Positions 39,453 through 50,020 are shown, numbered from the stretch's first letter. The stretch: 64,000 bases of DNA from Hyphomicrobium sp. ghe19 (GCF_902712875.1 NZ_LR743509.1:2494001-2558000); one strand, 5' to 3'. The notes: generated from the letters alone by a model not told the origin. Numbers and translations are program-made.

Positions 39453-40742
39453 ATGGCTAGAATGCGCGTCTCCGTTGCGATCGCCGCCGTCGTGGCTGTT
39501 GCTTTTGCGATCCTTCCCGTCTCCGCGCAGGCCGAACCGAGCGCCAGTATCAACGATACTGCCCGCTTCATCGCCGGGTTGCAGCCGTCGCCGGGGTCGC
39601 CTCTCACGTCGTACACGAACGAAGGGTATTGGAAGCAATACGCCCGCAGTTTCGACGAGTCTTGGGACGGGCTCGAGCGGCGCCAGCTGTCGAAGATCCG
39701 CACCATGGTTGCGCGTGATTTCAATAACCCCCAGCCGGTGCTGTTCTATCTCTTCAGCGGGCCAGACTTTCTCTATGCGGACGCATTCTTTCCGTCGGCC
39801 GACACTTATGTGATGGCGGGGCTCGAGCCTCCGGGCCAGATCCCGGATCTGCGCAAGTTTTCCCGTGGCGAGATCGCGAGTTCGCTCCGAGACCTTCGTT
39901 CGTCGTTGAGCTCTGTTCTGAGCTACAGCTTCTTCCAGACGAAGTTCATGCGCGTCGATTTCAGCCGCGCCAAGCTCAACGGCACGCTGCCTGTGCTGAT
40001 GACGTTCCTCGCGCGCTCCGGCAAGACGATCTACGACATCTCGCTGTTCGATCTGCAAAGCGACGGCACGCTGCACCCAGTCGAAGAGAACATCGCGAAC
40101 CCCACCGGCCGCGGCGCGAAAATCGTCTTCTCGGACGCCAATGTCGGCAAGAAGCGCACGATCTACTACTTCAGCACAGACTTGTCCGACAGCGGCATCA
40201 AGGACAGCGGATTTCTCACCTTCTGCGACAAGCTCGGGCATGGCGACAGCTTCTTGAAGAGCGCGTCGTACCTGATGCATTCGGACCATTTCTCGACGGT
40301 GCGCGACTTCCTGCTTTCGCACAGCGTTTCGCTGCTCGAGGATGACTCGGGCATCCCGATACGTTTCTTCGCGCAAGGCTGGCAGCTTCATCCATACGGC
40401 CGGTACGTCGGTCCCATCAGCCTCTTCGGCGGGCAATATCAGGCAAAGCTCAAGGACGTTTTCGCAAAGGGGAACACGAAGCCGATCGAGTTCAGCCTCG
40501 GCTACCGCTGGAGGCCGACGGAGTCGAACATCCTGCTCGCCGTAAAAGATCCGTCCGCAACGGCTTTCGAGATTGCTCCGGCGACGGGCAAGCAGAGCGC
40601 GTCGGATTCCGAGACCGGTTCGGTCACGAAGGCGAAGGCTGAGTCGAAGTCCGATACTCCCGCCCGGCAACGCTACCGGCACAACCGTGAGCAGAAGACG
40701 GTCAGCAATCCGTGGCCGAAGCTATTCGGCTACGCTCCCTGA
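39453..40742 (+). CDS. Secreted protein of unknown function (429 aa)
   Basis: ATG 39453 follows AGGA. The first 28 residues (MARMRVSVAIAAVVAVAFAI...VSAQA) form a Sec signal peptide. The mature protein contains FYLFSGPDFLYADAFFPSAD, LPVLMTFLARSGKTIYDISL and FFAQGWQLHPYGRYVGPISL, and ends in a Lys/Arg/Ser-rich tail. This pattern recurs in alphaproteobacterial hypothetical proteins, but I cannot name a function. It may share a transcript with the permease. Confidence 0.65.
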   Translation: MARMRVSVAIAAVVAVAFAILPVSAQAEPSASINDTARFIAGLQPSPGSPLTSYTNEGYWKQYARSFDESWDGLERRQLSKIRTMVARDFNNPQPVLFYLFSGPDFLYADAFFPSADTYVMAGLEPPGQIPDLRKFSRGEIASSLRDLRSSLSSVLSYSFFQTKFMRVDFSRAKLNGTLPVLMTFLARSGKTIYDISLFDLQSDGTLHPVEENIANPTGRGAKIVFSDANVGKKRTIYYFSTDLSDSGIKDSGFLTFCDKLGHGDSFLKSASYLMHSDHFSTVRDFLLSHSVSLLEDDSGIPIRFFAQGWQLHPYGRYVGPISLFGGQYQAKLKDVFAKGNTKPIEFSLGYRWRPTESNILLAVKDPSATAFEIAPATGKQSASDSETGSVTKAKAESKSDTPARQRYRHNREQKTVSNPWPKLFGYAP

Positions 40743-40749
40743 TCGCGGA

Positions 40750-41514
40750 TCACGTTCCGGACATCGGCAATGATTTGCCTCTTATGAACCCGTCGAGGTT
40801 ATCGGCCGGGAACGAGAGCACGTCTATTCTTTCGGGAAGACGTTGGGCTGCGACCGCCGCAACGAAGTGACCTTCGACGACCAGATCCCTGATCTCGAGA
40901 TCAAATCCTGGGCCTTGCGCGGAGGCCGTGCGACTGCCTCCAACGACGCCCTGCTGCGTCAGCAGCCGGCCGATACCCGAGCCAAGCGCCTTGGCGGCAG
41001 CTTCAAGGCGGACCCACGCTACGATCACGTCGGTGTCGCACGCTGGCGACAGTGCCTGCAGGGCTCCCATTCGTTGGGCGGCACTGATGATCCGCTGCCG
41101 TCGCTCATCGGACATAAGGATGCGGCGTTCCTTTCGTTCGAGGTCGACTCCCACCTGCATGTCCTTCGAGACGACAATGAGTGCCGCTTCGCCGGTGTGC
41201 GAGACGTTGAAGTGCGGAGCTCCGGCGAGTCTCGGGCGGCCGCCGGCCTCGATCTCGAAATTCAATCTCCGGATCGCTTCGCCTCCAGCGCGCTCAAGCA
41301 CGATGCGGGTCGCAATGCGCGTGGCGCGCCATAGGCGCGCTGCCTCGCGATCGGCCATGGCGCTCGCGCGTTCGTCATCGGATGCGGAAAGCCGGGGCGT
41401 CGCCTCTTCCTCGGCTTCGAGAAACGCCACCGATTTGATGAGATCGACGAAGAAAACCTCGAGATCGTTCCGATGGCCCTGGGCCTCGAGGCGGCCCTGG
41501 TGATGAGCGGGCAT
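40750..41514 (-). CDS. 4'-phosphopantetheinyl transferase, Sfp-type (254 aa)
   Basis: PHFNVSHTGEAALIVVSKDM, then VGVDLERKERRI, gives the first magnesium motif (G-V-D-L-E). The second, usually W-x2-K-E-x3-K, reads WVRLEAAAKA, so the first Lys is Leu while the Glu and final Lys remain. The enzyme attaches phosphopantetheine from CoA to carrier proteins. ATG 41514 is used; GTG 41556 is an alternative that would overlap the regulator gene. It follows the merR-like gene, at the end of the lipid synthesis block. Confidence 0.75.
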   Translation of the reverse strand: MPAHHQGRLEAQGHRNDLEVFFVDLIKSVAFLEAEEEATPRLSASDDERASAMADREAARLWRATRIATRIVLERAGGEAIRRLNFEIEAGGRPRLAGAPHFNVSHTGEAALIVVSKDMQVGVDLERKERRILMSDERRQRIISAAQRMGALQALSPACDTDVIVAWVRLEAAAKALGSGIGRLLTQQGVVGGSRTASAQGPGFDLEIRDLVVEGHFVAAVAAQRLPERIDVLSFPADNLDGFIRGKSLPMSGT

Positions 41515-41539
41515 ATCTGTTTGCGCCGCGGCTCGAAGT

Positions 41540-42067
41540 TTATGAACGTCCTGCACGCGGCTTCTTCAGATCGTCGGCACCATCCGTTGCATTGAGCGGC
41601 TGGCCGCGGAGAATGGCGCGCGCGATTTCGAGTTCGCGCATTGCAGTCAGAATCTGAACTTTGACAGGTACGACGGCTTCCTCAGGCGCTTTGCTTTCGG
41701 GTTGTGTGGCCGTTGCCGTCGCTCTCGCTACCGGCTTCCTTCCGCGCTTGCGGCTCGTCGGCTCGGCCGGCGCCGCCGCAGCCTGCGCTGCGAGAACCCG
41801 GTGAGCTGCGGCCTTGACCTGCTCGACACCGTGTTCGCGGAGGATCTTCTGGACGCCGCGTATCGTGTAGCCCTCAGCATGAAGCAGCGCGCGGATGCCC
41901 CGGAGCAGTTCCATGTCCTCGGGCCGATAGTAACGCCGGCCTCCGCCACGTTTCATCGGGCGGATTTGCGGGAACCGTCCTTCCCAAAAGCGCAGAACAT
42001 GTTTCGGAATTTGCAGCTCGTCAGCCACTTCTCCGATCGTGCGAAACGCCTCGGCAGACTTGTTCAT
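41540..42067 (-). CDS. MerR-family transcriptional regulator (175 aa)
   Basis: [20 protein letters not shown], then [20 protein letters not shown] and [20 protein letters not shown], is a MerR winged-helix domain in the form usually found just after ihfA in alphaproteobacteria. A linker rich in Ala/Lys/Arg and a short C-terminal helix follow. No Cys metal site is visible. Its target is not known. Confidence 0.88.
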   Translation of the reverse strand: MNKSAEAFRTIGEVADELQIPKHVLRFWEGRFPQIRPMKRGGGRRYYRPEDMELLRGIRALLHAEGYTIRGVQKILREHGVEQVKAAAHRVLAAQAAAAPAEPTSRKRGRKPVARATATATQPESKAPEEAVVPVKVQILTAMRELEIARAILRGQPLNATDGADDLKKPRAGRS

Positions 42068-42140
42068 GGAATCGTGCCCTCGCGAGTACCGTAGCTACCG
42101 ACGATTGAACGCCCAGTTCCGTCGGGATGCAATCGGATCT

Positions 42141-42446
42141 CTAGCGCTTCGCGTGACCCTTGTTGATACGGTCCTTCATGATGTTCGATGGACGGAACAC
42201 CAAGACGCGCCGCGGCGTGATCGGAACTTCCTCGCCGGTTTTCGGATTGCGTCCAACGCGTTCGCCTTTTTGACGAATGCCAAAGGATCCGAAGGACGAG
42301 AGCTTAACCGCATCGCCTTCCGCCAAACTTCCCGAAATCTCATCCAGCACACGCTCAACGAGATCCTGGCTCTCGTTGCGCGGCAACCCAACTTTTTCGA
42401 CGACGGCTTCAGCAAGATCTGCCCGCGTCAACGTCTTGCCCGTCAT
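42141..42446 (-). CDS. ihfA: Integration host factor alpha subunit (101 aa)
   Basis: ATG 42446 ([20 protein letters not shown]) follows GGGAG. The DNA-bending arm is seen in [20 protein letters not shown], with [20 protein letters not shown] closing the fold; the Arg-x-Gly-Arg-Asn-Pro arm tip is standard. IHF bends DNA in promoters and in phage attachment sites, and might be used by the prophage some 6 kb away, though the gene's location next to fabH is conserved and unrelated to the phage. Confidence 0.93.
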   Translation of the reverse strand: MTGKTLTRADLAEAVVEKVGLPRNESQDLVERVLDEISGSLAEGDAVKLSSFGSFGIRQKGERVGRNPKTGEEVPITPRRVLVFRPSNIMKDRINKGHAKR

Positions 42447-42573
42447 CTCGTTCTCCCAGCCGAACAGTCGTTCTGACCGGATATGGTAGCGGCGGTTGGT
42501 CGCGGGGTCAACGGGAGGGGCGATCAAGCGACTGAAAAATCACGACTTTCTACGCTGCAGTGCACCAATTTGC

Positions 42574-43551
42574 CTACCAGCGGGCAAGTACGGCGCCCCA
42601 GGTAAAGCCGCCACCCATCGCCTCCATCAGGATGAGGCTGCCTTCCTTAACCCGGTGGGCCTCGAAGGCATCATTGAGAGCCAATGGGATGGACGCGGCG
42701 GACGTGTTGCCGTGCCTGTCGAGCGTCATCACGATTTTCTCGGGCGCGACACCCAGCTTTTTCGCAATACCGTCGAGAATGCGCTTGTTGGCCTGGTGGG
42801 GAATATAGAGATCGATCTCGTCGGCGGCGTAGCCTGTTTCGACGAGCGTTTCTTCGATGACGCCCGAGATCTTCTGAACGGCGTGCCGGAAAACCTCGCG
42901 GCCGTTCATGCGGAGGTGGCCAACGGTTTTCGTCGATCCGGGGCCGCCGTCGACGTAGAGCAAATCCTCGAAGCGGCCGTCCGACCGAATTCTCGTCGCG
43001 AGAATGCCCTTGTCGTCGTTGGTTCCGTGCTGCGGCTGCGCCTCGAGCACGACCGCGCCCGCGCCGTCGCCGAATAGAACGCACGTTGAACGATCAGACC
43101 AATCGAGGATGCGCGAGAACGTTTCGGCGCCGATAACAAGCGCGCGTTTCGATTGCCCGAGTTTCAAAAAGTTGTCGGCTACGGTCAAAGCGTAGACAAA
43201 GCCCGAGCATACCGCCTGTACGTCGAAGGCGGCGCCCTTCGTGACGCCGAGCATCGACTGTATTCTCACCGCCGTTGCCGGGAAGGTGCGGTCGGGGGTT
43301 GCCGTTGCGCAGACGATGAGGTCGATGTCGACGGGATCGATCCCTGCCCGGACCAATGCCTGCTTGGCTGCGGCGGCGCCGAGGTCCGACGTCAGTTCAT
43401 TTTCATCGGCAATGTGGCGGCAGACGATGCCGGATCGTTCTTGAATCCAGCTGTCGTTTGTATCGACGATTTTTGCGAGGTCGTCATTAGTCACGATACG
43501 CTTCGGCAAATGTGCGCCGACGCCGCGAATGACAGAACGAAGGACTGCCAA
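42574..43551 (-). CDS. fabH: Beta-ketoacyl-ACP synthase III (325 aa)
   Basis: The catalytic triad is present: Cys115 in [12 protein letters not shown], His in [12 protein letters not shown] and Asn in [14 protein letters not shown]. The enzyme starts fatty acid synthesis by condensing acetyl-CoA with malonyl-ACP. The start is a TTG at 43551, seven bases after GGAAAGG, only two bases from the plsX stop, showing tight coupling. Confidence 0.95.
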   Translation of the reverse strand: MAVLRSVIRGVGAHLPKRIVTNDDLAKIVDTNDSWIQERSGIVCRHIADENELTSDLGAAAAKQALVRAGIDPVDIDLIVCATATPDRTFPATAVRIQSMLGVTKGAAFDVQAVCSGFVYALTVADNFLKLGQSKRALVIGAETFSRILDWSDRSTCVLFGDGAGAVVLEAQPQHGTNDDKGILATRIRSDGRFEDLLYVDGGPGSTKTVGHLRMNGREVFRHAVQKISGVIEETLVETGYAADEIDLYIPHQANKRILDGIAKKLGVAPEKIVMTLDRHGNTSAASIPLALNDAFEAHRVKEGSLILMEAMGGGFTWGAVLARW

Positions 43552-43553
43552 AT

Positions 43554-44639
43554 CTATGCCTTTCCGAGGGGGCTGCCGGTCGCGCTATGCGGTTGCGAAC
43601 CGCCGGCAGCGCCCGAAAGCCTATGATGAAAAACGTCGATATCCGCCGTGAGGCGCGCGATCAAACCTGAATCGGCCATCTCGTAAGCGAGATCCACCGC
43701 GCTCGCAAAGCCAAAGGCGTCCGTGCCGCCATGGCTCTTCACGGCAATGCCGTTGAGGCCGAGAAACGTGCCGCCGTTGACGCGCCTCGGGTCCATCTTT
43801 TCCTTCAGCACGCGGAAGCCGCCTTGCGCCAGAAAGGCGCCGAGCTTGCTCAGTACGGAACTCGTCATGGCGGCGCGGAGATAGCTGCTGATCTGCTTTG
43901 CCGTGCCTTCCGCCGTTTTCAAAGCGATGTTGCCCGCAAAGCCTTCCACGACAATGACGTCGACCGCGCCGCGGCCGATCTGATCGCCTTCGACAAAGCC
44001 CTTGTATTCGAGCGGCAGGGCATCGATCGACTTCAGCAGCGCGTGCGCGGCCTTGACGTCCTCGTTGCCCTTCATCTCTTCGGTACCGACGTTCAAGAGG
44101 CCGACGGACGGCCGCTCGATATGGAACACGGCGCGCGCCATCGCGGCGCCCATCAGCGAAAAATCGGCCAACTGGCCCGCAGTCGCCCCGATATTGGCGC
44201 CGACATCGAGCACGATGCATTCCGATTTGATGGTCGGCCAAATAGCAGCAATTGCCGGACGTTCAATGCCGGCGATCGGCCGAAGCACGAGCTTGGCGAT
44301 GGCCATGAGAGCGCCAGTGTTGCCGGCCGAAACCGCGGCATCCGCCTCGCCCAATTTCACGGCTTCGAGCGGCAGCCACATGCTGGAGCCCTTGCCACGC
44401 CGCAGGGCCTGGCTCGGCTTCTCGTGCATCGCGATCACATGATCCGTGTGCACGATACGCGATTTTGCCTGCAGCGCGGAATGTCGCGCGATCGCGGCTT
44501 CGATGCGCGGCTGGTCGCCGTAGAAGATGAAGCTCAGCGCAGGTTGGCGCTCCAGGGACAATGCCGCCCCGGGGACGACAACCTCCGGACCGTGATCGCC
44601 ACCCATTGCGTCCAGTGCGATAGTCTTTGGACTCGCCAT
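43554..44639 (-). CDS. plsX: Phosphate acyltransferase PlsX (361 aa)
   Basis: ATG 44639 ([20 protein letters not shown]) gives the family start, with the [11 protein letters not shown] motif. Further motifs are [40 protein letters not shown] and [20 protein letters not shown]. It makes acyl-phosphate from acyl-ACP for phospholipid synthesis. The order YceD-plsX-fabH-ihfA-merR is the usual alphaproteobacterial one. Confidence 0.95.
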   Translation of the reverse strand: MASPKTIALDAMGGDHGPEVVVPGAALSLERQPALSFIFYGDQPRIEAAIARHSALQAKSRIVHTDHVIAMHEKPSQALRRGKGSSMWLPLEAVKLGEADAAVSAGNTGALMAIAKLVLRPIAGIERPAIAAIWPTIKSECIVLDVGANIGATAGQLADFSLMGAAMARAVFHIERPSVGLLNVGTEEMKGNEDVKAAHALLKSIDALPLEYKGFVEGDQIGRGAVDVIVVEGFAGNIALKTAEGTAKQISSYLRAAMTSSVLSKLGAFLAQGGFRVLKEKMDPRRVNGGTFLGLNGIAVKSHGGTDAFGFASAVDLAYEMADSGLIARLTADIDVFHHRLSGAAGGSQPHSATGSPLGKA

Positions 44640-44849
44640 TCTTGATTGCCGTTGAAGCCGTATTGGCACTGAGGAGGTGCCAGACCCGGCATGGGTCTTA
44701 TATTTCCCCGAAATCCGGCGCGACCATAGCCTTTTGGAGCCCGCCCACAAGGCGAAATCGCGCCTCGTGACAGAAGCACTCATATCCCCCGGTTTTGGCT
44801 TGACAATTTATCCACTTCGGCCGTCTTCCGGCGCCGAGGTGGGGGTACT

Positions 44850-45368
44850 TCAATCGTCCGGCTTCAGCTTGGACAACGCTGCGAAGGGGCTCACCTTGTC
44901 GGGCTCCTTGGCCTTCGGGTCTTCCCAATTGAACTGGGCGTCCGGACGACGCGGATAGGGATCGAGCGAAGCAGACAGCGTCTCGTAGACGATCCGGCCA
45001 ACCGGAATGATGCCGTGCTCGAGCACTTCGACGTCAGTGCCTTCGAGGATGCTTGCTTCCTCGTCGCCATCCTTGACATCGACGGTAGGGAAGAACTCGA
45101 CCTCGTAGGCTCCGTTCACCTTGCCGCTCACGGGCTCCAGCGACACAACGCACGCCTGCTCGACGGTCGCCGCGATCGTGCCGCGCAGCCGGTAGCCGTT
45201 TCCAGCGATCGCATTGATGCGATAGACCGTGGAAAGGCTCGCGACTTTCAGGATATCGAGTGCCTGCGCAATGGCGTGAAGCTCAGCGGGCGTCGCCGCG
45301 CGGTCGCGTTCCAATCCGCCGGCAGGAATGTCCGTCGCCTTTTCGATCCAATTCAGTTGGTCGGTCAC
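44850..45368 (-). CDS. YceD-family protein, DUF177 (172 aa)
   Basis: QACVVSLEPVSGKVNGAYEV is the DUF177 core (C-V-x2-L-E-P), followed by acidic residues and GIIPVGRIVYETLSASLDPY with Pro-Arg-Arg, all typical. In other bacteria the family lies next to rpmF and plsX and is tied to 23S rRNA processing and ribosomal protein expression. GTG 45368 overlaps the preceding stop (GTGA). A gap of about 210 bases to plsX holds no other gene. Confidence 0.88.
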   Translation of the reverse strand: MTDQLNWIEKATDIPAGGLERDRAATPAELHAIAQALDILKVASLSTVYRINAIAGNGYRLRGTIAATVEQACVVSLEPVSGKVNGAYEVEFFPTVDVKDGDEEASILEGTDVEVLEHGIIPVGRIVYETLSASLDPYPRRPDAQFNWEDPKAKEPDKVSPFAALSKLKPDD

Positions 45369-45955
45369 GTGATCGATACCTTACGTTTTGATGTTACGTT
45401 CGCGAGCAGCCGGCTCGCCATTCCTGCATTCACGAATTCACCGAATGCCTGGTCCGAGAGAGCGGAGGAAGCGGCTTGCATGTAATGTGCAAGCCCGGCT
45501 GCGCCGTCGTCCCGCTCAACGGAATCCGCGAAGACAAAGCCGCGGAGGCTTTTGGATAATCGCGGAGCGCCTAGCTCAGGCAGATCTTGGGCCAGATCCT
45601 CAATCAGATCTTTGCGATAGACCGACGCGCGCTCGTAAAAGGCCGCCGCTGCCCGCTTAACCTTTTTCGGCACGGTTAGATCCCCGACCCCCATCTCGCG
45701 CATGCAGTCATCCATATCAATGACGAATGTTTCTATCGTGCGCCGGGCCAGACCTTCGGCGGCGGCTCCTCGCCCTCGCAAGCCTTCGAGCGCGAGAAAA
45801 AGATGGAGTGCAACCAGTTCGAACCGGCCTTCAGGTGTGTCCGGGACACCGAGGGCGCCGTAAAAAGCCGGCTGCCGCGCCGCGGCCACGACGCTGCCAT
45901 AAAGCTCTTCTGCTTTGCGGCTGGTTTCGGCCCGTTGCCTTAGCCATCGCAACAT
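45365..45955 (-). CDS. Ubiquinol-cytochrome c chaperone family protein, CBP3-like (196 aa)
   Basis: YGSVVAAARQPAFYGALGVP, TPEGRFELVALHLFLALEGL and FVIDMDDCMREMGVGDLTVP match the CBP3/UQCC1 family, which in mitochondria helps cytochrome b synthesis and bc1 assembly. The bacterial version likely serves the bc1 complex. It shares a four-base overlap with the YceD gene and is divergent from bamE. Confidence 0.88.
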   Translation of the reverse strand: MLRWLRQRAETSRKAEELYGSVVAAARQPAFYGALGVPDTPEGRFELVALHLFLALEGLRGRGAAAEGLARRTIETFVIDMDDCMREMGVGDLTVPKKVKRAAAAFYERASVYRKDLIEDLAQDLPELGAPRLSKSLRGFVFADSVERDDGAAGLAHYMQAASSALSDQAFGEFVNAGMASRLLANVTSKRKVSIT

Positions 45956-46094
45956 AATCGGATTCCTTGGTTAGCAGCACGAGCAGAGCAAATGTCTGGG
46001 GATCATGCCGTGCGGCCACGGGGGCACGCAGTTGCCGGCTTTTCACGCACAATCTAAACACACGGCGGCGATAGGGCGAAGAGATTCGCGCCAG

Positions 46095-46583
46095 ATGAAA
46101 GTTCAAATGAAACAGCACGGCCATTCAAGTAGGCGACTCACGGCGATCCTTCGCTCAGGCTTACTGGCGTCAACCGTCTTCCTGGCGGCGTGCGGCAGTC
46201 CGACGATCACCAAGCACGGCCAGCAGTTCCGGGTGACGGACTTGCAGGCCGTTCAGCCTGGAATGAGCCAGGACCAAGTGCGCACATCGCTTGGCACACC
46301 AGCGACCACGGCGGTCGTCGGCGACGGACGCGCCTACTACTATATATCGAGCACCGACAGTCAGAAGTCGTTTTTCCTTCCGACCGAGACCGACAGGCAG
46401 GTTGTGGCTGTCTATTTCAACCAAGGCGGCACCGTCGACAGTATTGCGAATTACGGCCTGAAAGACGGGAAGATCTTCGATTTCGTCAGCCGCAAAACTC
46501 CGGCCCCTGGCGGCAAAGACGAAGGCATCCTGAAGCAATTGTTCCGGAACCTCGGCAAGCAACAGCTCTTCGGCGGCGGCTAA
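46095..46583 (+). CDS. bamE: Outer membrane assembly lipoprotein BamE (162 aa)
   Basis: The signal peptide ends in a lipobox (STVFLAACGSP, Cys near residue 37). The SmpA/OmlA fold follows: LQAVQPGMSQDQVRTSLGTP, then AYYYISSTDSQKSFFLPTET and VVAVYFNQGGTVDSIANYGL. BamE is part of the BAM complex that inserts outer membrane barrels. ATG 46095 or 46107 both give a proper basic signal start. The C terminus is Gly/Lys-rich. Confidence 0.92.
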   Translation: MKVQMKQHGHSSRRLTAILRSGLLASTVFLAACGSPTITKHGQQFRVTDLQAVQPGMSQDQVRTSLGTPATTAVVGDGRAYYYISSTDSQKSFFLPTETDRQVVAVYFNQGGTVDSIANYGLKDGKIFDFVSRKTPAPGGKDEGILKQLFRNLGKQQLFGGG

Positions 46584-46781
46584 CCGGATATTTACTTTAC
46601 CTCATCTCGCAATCGGATGATCCCGCCTATCGTCGCCTATCGTTCCGGGCGCGGTGACTGCTATATTCTTCCCTCACAGCGGCGCTGCGCTTGTAACGGC
46701 ACCGCGGAAGAAGCAGATCGACCGTGGTTCGGGCGCCTCGTTCCATGGCCGGCCCTCAACGCAACAGCGCAGGGATAACAC

Positions 46782-47036
46782 ATGACCGAACACATCGAAG
46801 TTGGCTTCATGGCTTTCCTGGTCGACGGCAAAGACGGCGTCGGCGGTGTCCGCGAAGTCACTCCCACCTCGCTCGTCATCTACGTGGAGAACGCAGGCGA
46901 GTTCGTCATACCGCGCTCGGCCGTGAAGGATGTCCACTCGGAAAAGGTGCTTCTGAATCCGTCGCTTCTCGACAAGCGCTTTCTCAAGGCCATCGGGCAC
47001 GTGCACGACAGCGAAGACCCGAAGCTGGTCGGCTGA
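46782..47036 (+). CDS. Small conserved protein, PRC-barrel-like (84 aa)
   Basis: ATG 46782 follows AGGGAT. The sequence MTEHIEVGFMAFLVDGKDGV...VTPTSLVIYVENAGEFVIPR alternates strands in the manner of PRC-barrel or DUF2171 proteins, with VKDVHSEKVLLNPSLLDKRF after it. Function unknown; there is no signal peptide. The hppA terminator lies between it and the converging hppA gene and may serve both. Confidence 0.7.
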   Translation: MTEHIEVGFMAFLVDGKDGVGGVREVTPTSLVIYVENAGEFVIPRSAVKDVHSEKVLLNPSLLDKRFLKAIGHVHDSEDPKLVG

Positions 47037-47070
47037 TCTCCACTTAAACGACGGCAAGCGAACGGATACG

Positions 47071-47100
47071 AAAAAGGCCCCGAAGCGAGCTCCGGGGCCT
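47071..47100 (-). terminator. Terminator after hppA, possibly bidirectional
   Basis: AGGCCCCG (47075-47082) pairs with CGGGGCCT (47093-47100) over a 10-base loop. On the minus strand it ends in TTTTT; on the plus strand in TTCATCATTT. Confidence 0.9.
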
Positions 47101-47125
47101 TCATCATTTCAAAGCGTGTTGCCGA

Positions 47126-49282
47126 TTACCAGTGCGCGAGCACGGCGAGCAACAGCAGCGCCACGATGTTGGTGATCTTGATCGCCGGGTTGACGGCGGG
47201 GCCGGCCGTATCCTTGTAGGGATCGCCGACCGTGTCACCGGTCACGGACGCCTTATGGGCTTCCGAACCCTTCATGTGCTTGACGCCGTCCTTGTCGACG
47301 AAGCCGTCTTCGAAGCTCTTCTTCGCGTTGTCCCAGGCTCCGCCGCCCGACGTCATCGAGATGGCGACGAAGATGCCGGTGACGATGACACCGAGCAGCA
47401 TGGCGCCGACCGCGGAGAACGCCGCGCCCTTGCCTGCAATCGCGTTGATGACGATGAACAGCACGATTGGCGAGAGCACCGGCAGCAACGACGGCACGAT
47501 CATTTCCTTGATCGCTGCACGCGTCAGCAAGTCAACGGCGCGCGCATAGTCGGGCTTCGACGTCCCCTTCATAATCCCGGGGTTCGCCTTGAACTGCCGG
47601 CGTACCTCTTCGACGATCGCGCCCGCTGCGCGGCCGACGGCCGTCATGGCAAGACCACCGAACAGGAAGGGAATGAGGCCGCCGAGCAGGAGACCCGCGA
47701 CGACGTAGGGATTTTCGAGGCCGAAGTTTACCTGCACGTCCTTGAAGAACTGATAGCCCGTCGCGCCTGGGGCGTTGGCCTCCGAGATGAAGTGCTGCAG
47801 GTCATAGTTGTAGGCGGCGAAGAGCACGAGCGCGCCGAGACCGGCCGAGCCGATCGCGTAGCCTTTCGTGACGGCCTTCGTGGTGTTGCCGACGGCGTCG
47901 AGCGCGTCGGTCGAACGGCGCACTTCCTTCGGCAGACCGGCCATCTCGGCGATGCCGCCGGCGTTGTCCGTCACCGGCCCGAAAGCATCGAGAGCCACGA
48001 TCATGCCGGCGAGGCCGAGCATCGTCGTCGTCGCGATCGCCGTGCCGAACAGGCCGCCGAGCTTGTAGGTCGCGATGATGGCGGCCACGATTGCGAGCGT
48101 CGGCAGCGCGCAGGCTTCGAGTGAGACCGCGAGGCCCTGGATGACGTTGGTGCCATGTCCCGTGACCGATGCCTGGCTGATCGACCGAACCGGGCGATAA
48201 CCGATGCCCGTATAGTATTCCGTGATCCAGACGATGAGGCCCGTCAGACCTAAGCCGACGAGGCCGCAGAGGAACAGGTTCCAGCCAGAGATCGTCTGAC
48301 CGGCTGCGGTGCCCACGTCTCCAAAGCCACCGAGCACATATTCGGTCGCTGCCCAGAGACCGGCGATCGACAAAACTGCCGAGGCGATCACACCGCGATA
48401 GAGGGCACCCATGATCGAGCCATTGGTGCCGAGCTTCACGAAGTAGGTGCCGACGATCGAGGTCACGATGCAGGCCGCGCAAATAGCGAGCGGGTAAAGC
48501 ATCAGCGCCGCGAGATTCTGCTGGCCCGCAAAGAAGATCGCAGCCAACACCATCGTGGCGACGACGGTCACGGCGTAGGTCTCGAAGAGATCCGCCGCCA
48601 TGCCGGCGCAGTCACCCACGTTGTCACCGACGTTGTCGGCAATGGTTGCGGGATTGCGCGGGTCGTCTTCCGGAATTCCGGCCTCGACCTTGCCGACGAG
48701 ATCGCCGCCGACGTCAGCACCCTTTGTAAAGATGCCGCCGCCGAGACGGGCGAAGATCGAAATGAGCGATGCGCCGAAGCCCAGCGCAACGAGCGCGTCG
48801 ACCACGTCGCGGCTACCCGGCTCCTTCCCGAGACCGGCGGTGAGGAACGCGTAGTACACGGCGACGCCGAGCAGCGCCAAGCCCGCAACCAAAAGGCCGG
48901 TGATCGCACCGGCCTTGAAAGCGATGTCGAGGCCCTTGGCGAGCGAAACCGTCGCCGCTTGAGCGGTTCGAACGTTGGCCCGAACCGACACGTTCATGCC
49001 GATGAAACCCGCAAGGCCCGACAGGACCGCGCCAATCAAAAATCCAAATGCCTGAAGCGGCCCCAGAAGCAGCCATGCCAATACGAAGATGACCACGCCG
49101 ACGATGCCAATCGTTCGATACTGTCTGTTGAGATAGGCTTGCGCACCTTCGCGCACGGCTGCAGCGATTTCCTGCATCCGGGCATTGCCCTGGTCGGCGC
49201 CCATCACAGCTTTGGACGTTACGAATGCGTAGAGGATCGATAGCGCCCCGCAGGCGATGATCCCCCAAAGTATATTGCTCAT
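47126..49282 (-). CDS. hppA: Membrane proton-pumping pyrophosphatase (718 aa)
   Basis: ATG 49282 ([20 protein letters not shown]) follows AAGGGA. There are about 16 hydrophobic segments. Catalytic motifs: [20 protein letters not shown], then [20 protein letters not shown] and a late NAKKSFEDG. The site [10 protein letters not shown] has Lys where potassium-dependent enzymes have Ala, so this should be a potassium-independent H+-pump. It couples pyrophosphate hydrolysis to proton export. Confidence 0.95.
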   Translation of the reverse strand: MSNILWGIIACGALSILYAFVTSKAVMGADQGNARMQEIAAAVREGAQAYLNRQYRTIGIVGVVIFVLAWLLLGPLQAFGFLIGAVLSGLAGFIGMNVSVRANVRTAQAATVSLAKGLDIAFKAGAITGLLVAGLALLGVAVYYAFLTAGLGKEPGSRDVVDALVALGFGASLISIFARLGGGIFTKGADVGGDLVGKVEAGIPEDDPRNPATIADNVGDNVGDCAGMAADLFETYAVTVVATMVLAAIFFAGQQNLAALMLYPLAICAACIVTSIVGTYFVKLGTNGSIMGALYRGVIASAVLSIAGLWAATEYVLGGFGDVGTAAGQTISGWNLFLCGLVGLGLTGLIVWITEYYTGIGYRPVRSISQASVTGHGTNVIQGLAVSLEACALPTLAIVAAIIATYKLGGLFGTAIATTTMLGLAGMIVALDAFGPVTDNAGGIAEMAGLPKEVRRSTDALDAVGNTTKAVTKGYAIGSAGLGALVLFAAYNYDLQHFISEANAPGATGYQFFKDVQVNFGLENPYVVAGLLLGGLIPFLFGGLAMTAVGRAAGAIVEEVRRQFKANPGIMKGTSKPDYARAVDLLTRAAIKEMIVPSLLPVLSPIVLFIVINAIAGKGAAFSAVGAMLLGVIVTGIFVAISMTSGGGAWDNAKKSFEDGFVDKDGVKHMKGSEAHKASVTGDTVGDPYKDTAGPAVNPAIKITNIVALLLLAVLAHW

Positions 49283-49480
49283 TGAGTGGTCCCTTTTAGC
49301 ACGCTTCCATCGAGGCCCGTTGATCGGGCCTGTATTCCAGGTGCTTTCAGGCGCCGCCGAAACAGCTATCCCGCCCCCGGCATTTTTCGCTCTCTCACAT
49401 TGCGTTGTCGGCTGAGAGTCGGGGCGGACCATGCCAAAAGTGTCGCAGTGTTGCAACTCGGGCAGCCGGAGAATACGCGT

Positions 49481-49518
49481 AAAAAAAAGCGACCCGGCGG
49501 ACGAACCGCGCGGATCGC
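49481..49518 (-). terminator. Rho-independent terminator after the His/Trp-rich protein gene
   Basis: Minus strand GCGATCCG (49518-49511) pairs, with one G-T, to CGGGTCGC (49496-49489) and is followed by eight T. Confidence 0.85.
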
Positions 49519-49552
49519 TCAAAAGCCGCCTTCCGGCCCCGACTATTGGGCG

Positions 49553-50020
49553 TTAGCGGCGATGATGGCCTCCATGCCCACGGTGGCCCCAGCCGCGATG
49601 ATGGCCCCAACCCCGGTGGCCATGATGGCGCCAGCCACGATGACCCCAGCCGCGATGGTGCCAGCGGCGATGCCCCCAGCCATAGCGATAGTACGGACGA
49701 CCGTAATAGTAGTCATCGTAGTAGTAGTGACGTCGAGGATAGTAGCCGTAATAGTAAGGCCAGCCGATGCCGTAGTAGAGCCCGCCGCCCCACCAACGGC
49801 GATGGTGCCGCCAACCGCGATGGCCCCAACCGCCGTGCCAGCGGCGGTGACCCCATCCACCATGGCCCCATCCACCATGCCAACGGGCCTCAGTCACGAG
49901 GCCCGCAGATTTCTCCACTTGCATTGCTGTCAGACCGGCCGCCGCGTTAGCGGAAGCTGGGAGTGTTCCCGCGAAAATGAGTCCGGCGAGAACGGACATC
50001 GAGATTATGAGCTTTCGCAT
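49553..50020 (-). CDS. Secreted Gly/His/Trp/Tyr-rich repeat protein (155 aa)
   Basis: ATG 50020 (MRKLIISMSVLAGLIFAGTL) gives a Sec signal peptide ending near ASANA. After a short linker, nearly all residues are Gly, His, Trp, Arg or Tyr, in repeats such as GGWGHRGWRHH, with a Tyr block (YYYGYYPRRHYYYDDYYYGR). Similar proteins in Hyphomicrobiales are annotated as hypothetical. The dense His could bind metal ions, an inference from composition. A strong terminator follows. Confidence 0.75.
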   Translation of the reverse strand: MRKLIISMSVLAGLIFAGTLPASANAAAGLTAMQVEKSAGLVTEARWHGGWGHGGWGHRRWHGGWGHRGWRHHRRWWGGGLYYGIGWPYYYGYYPRRHYYYDDYYYGRPYYRYGWGHRRWHHRGWGHRGWRHHGHRGWGHHRGWGHRGHGGHHRR

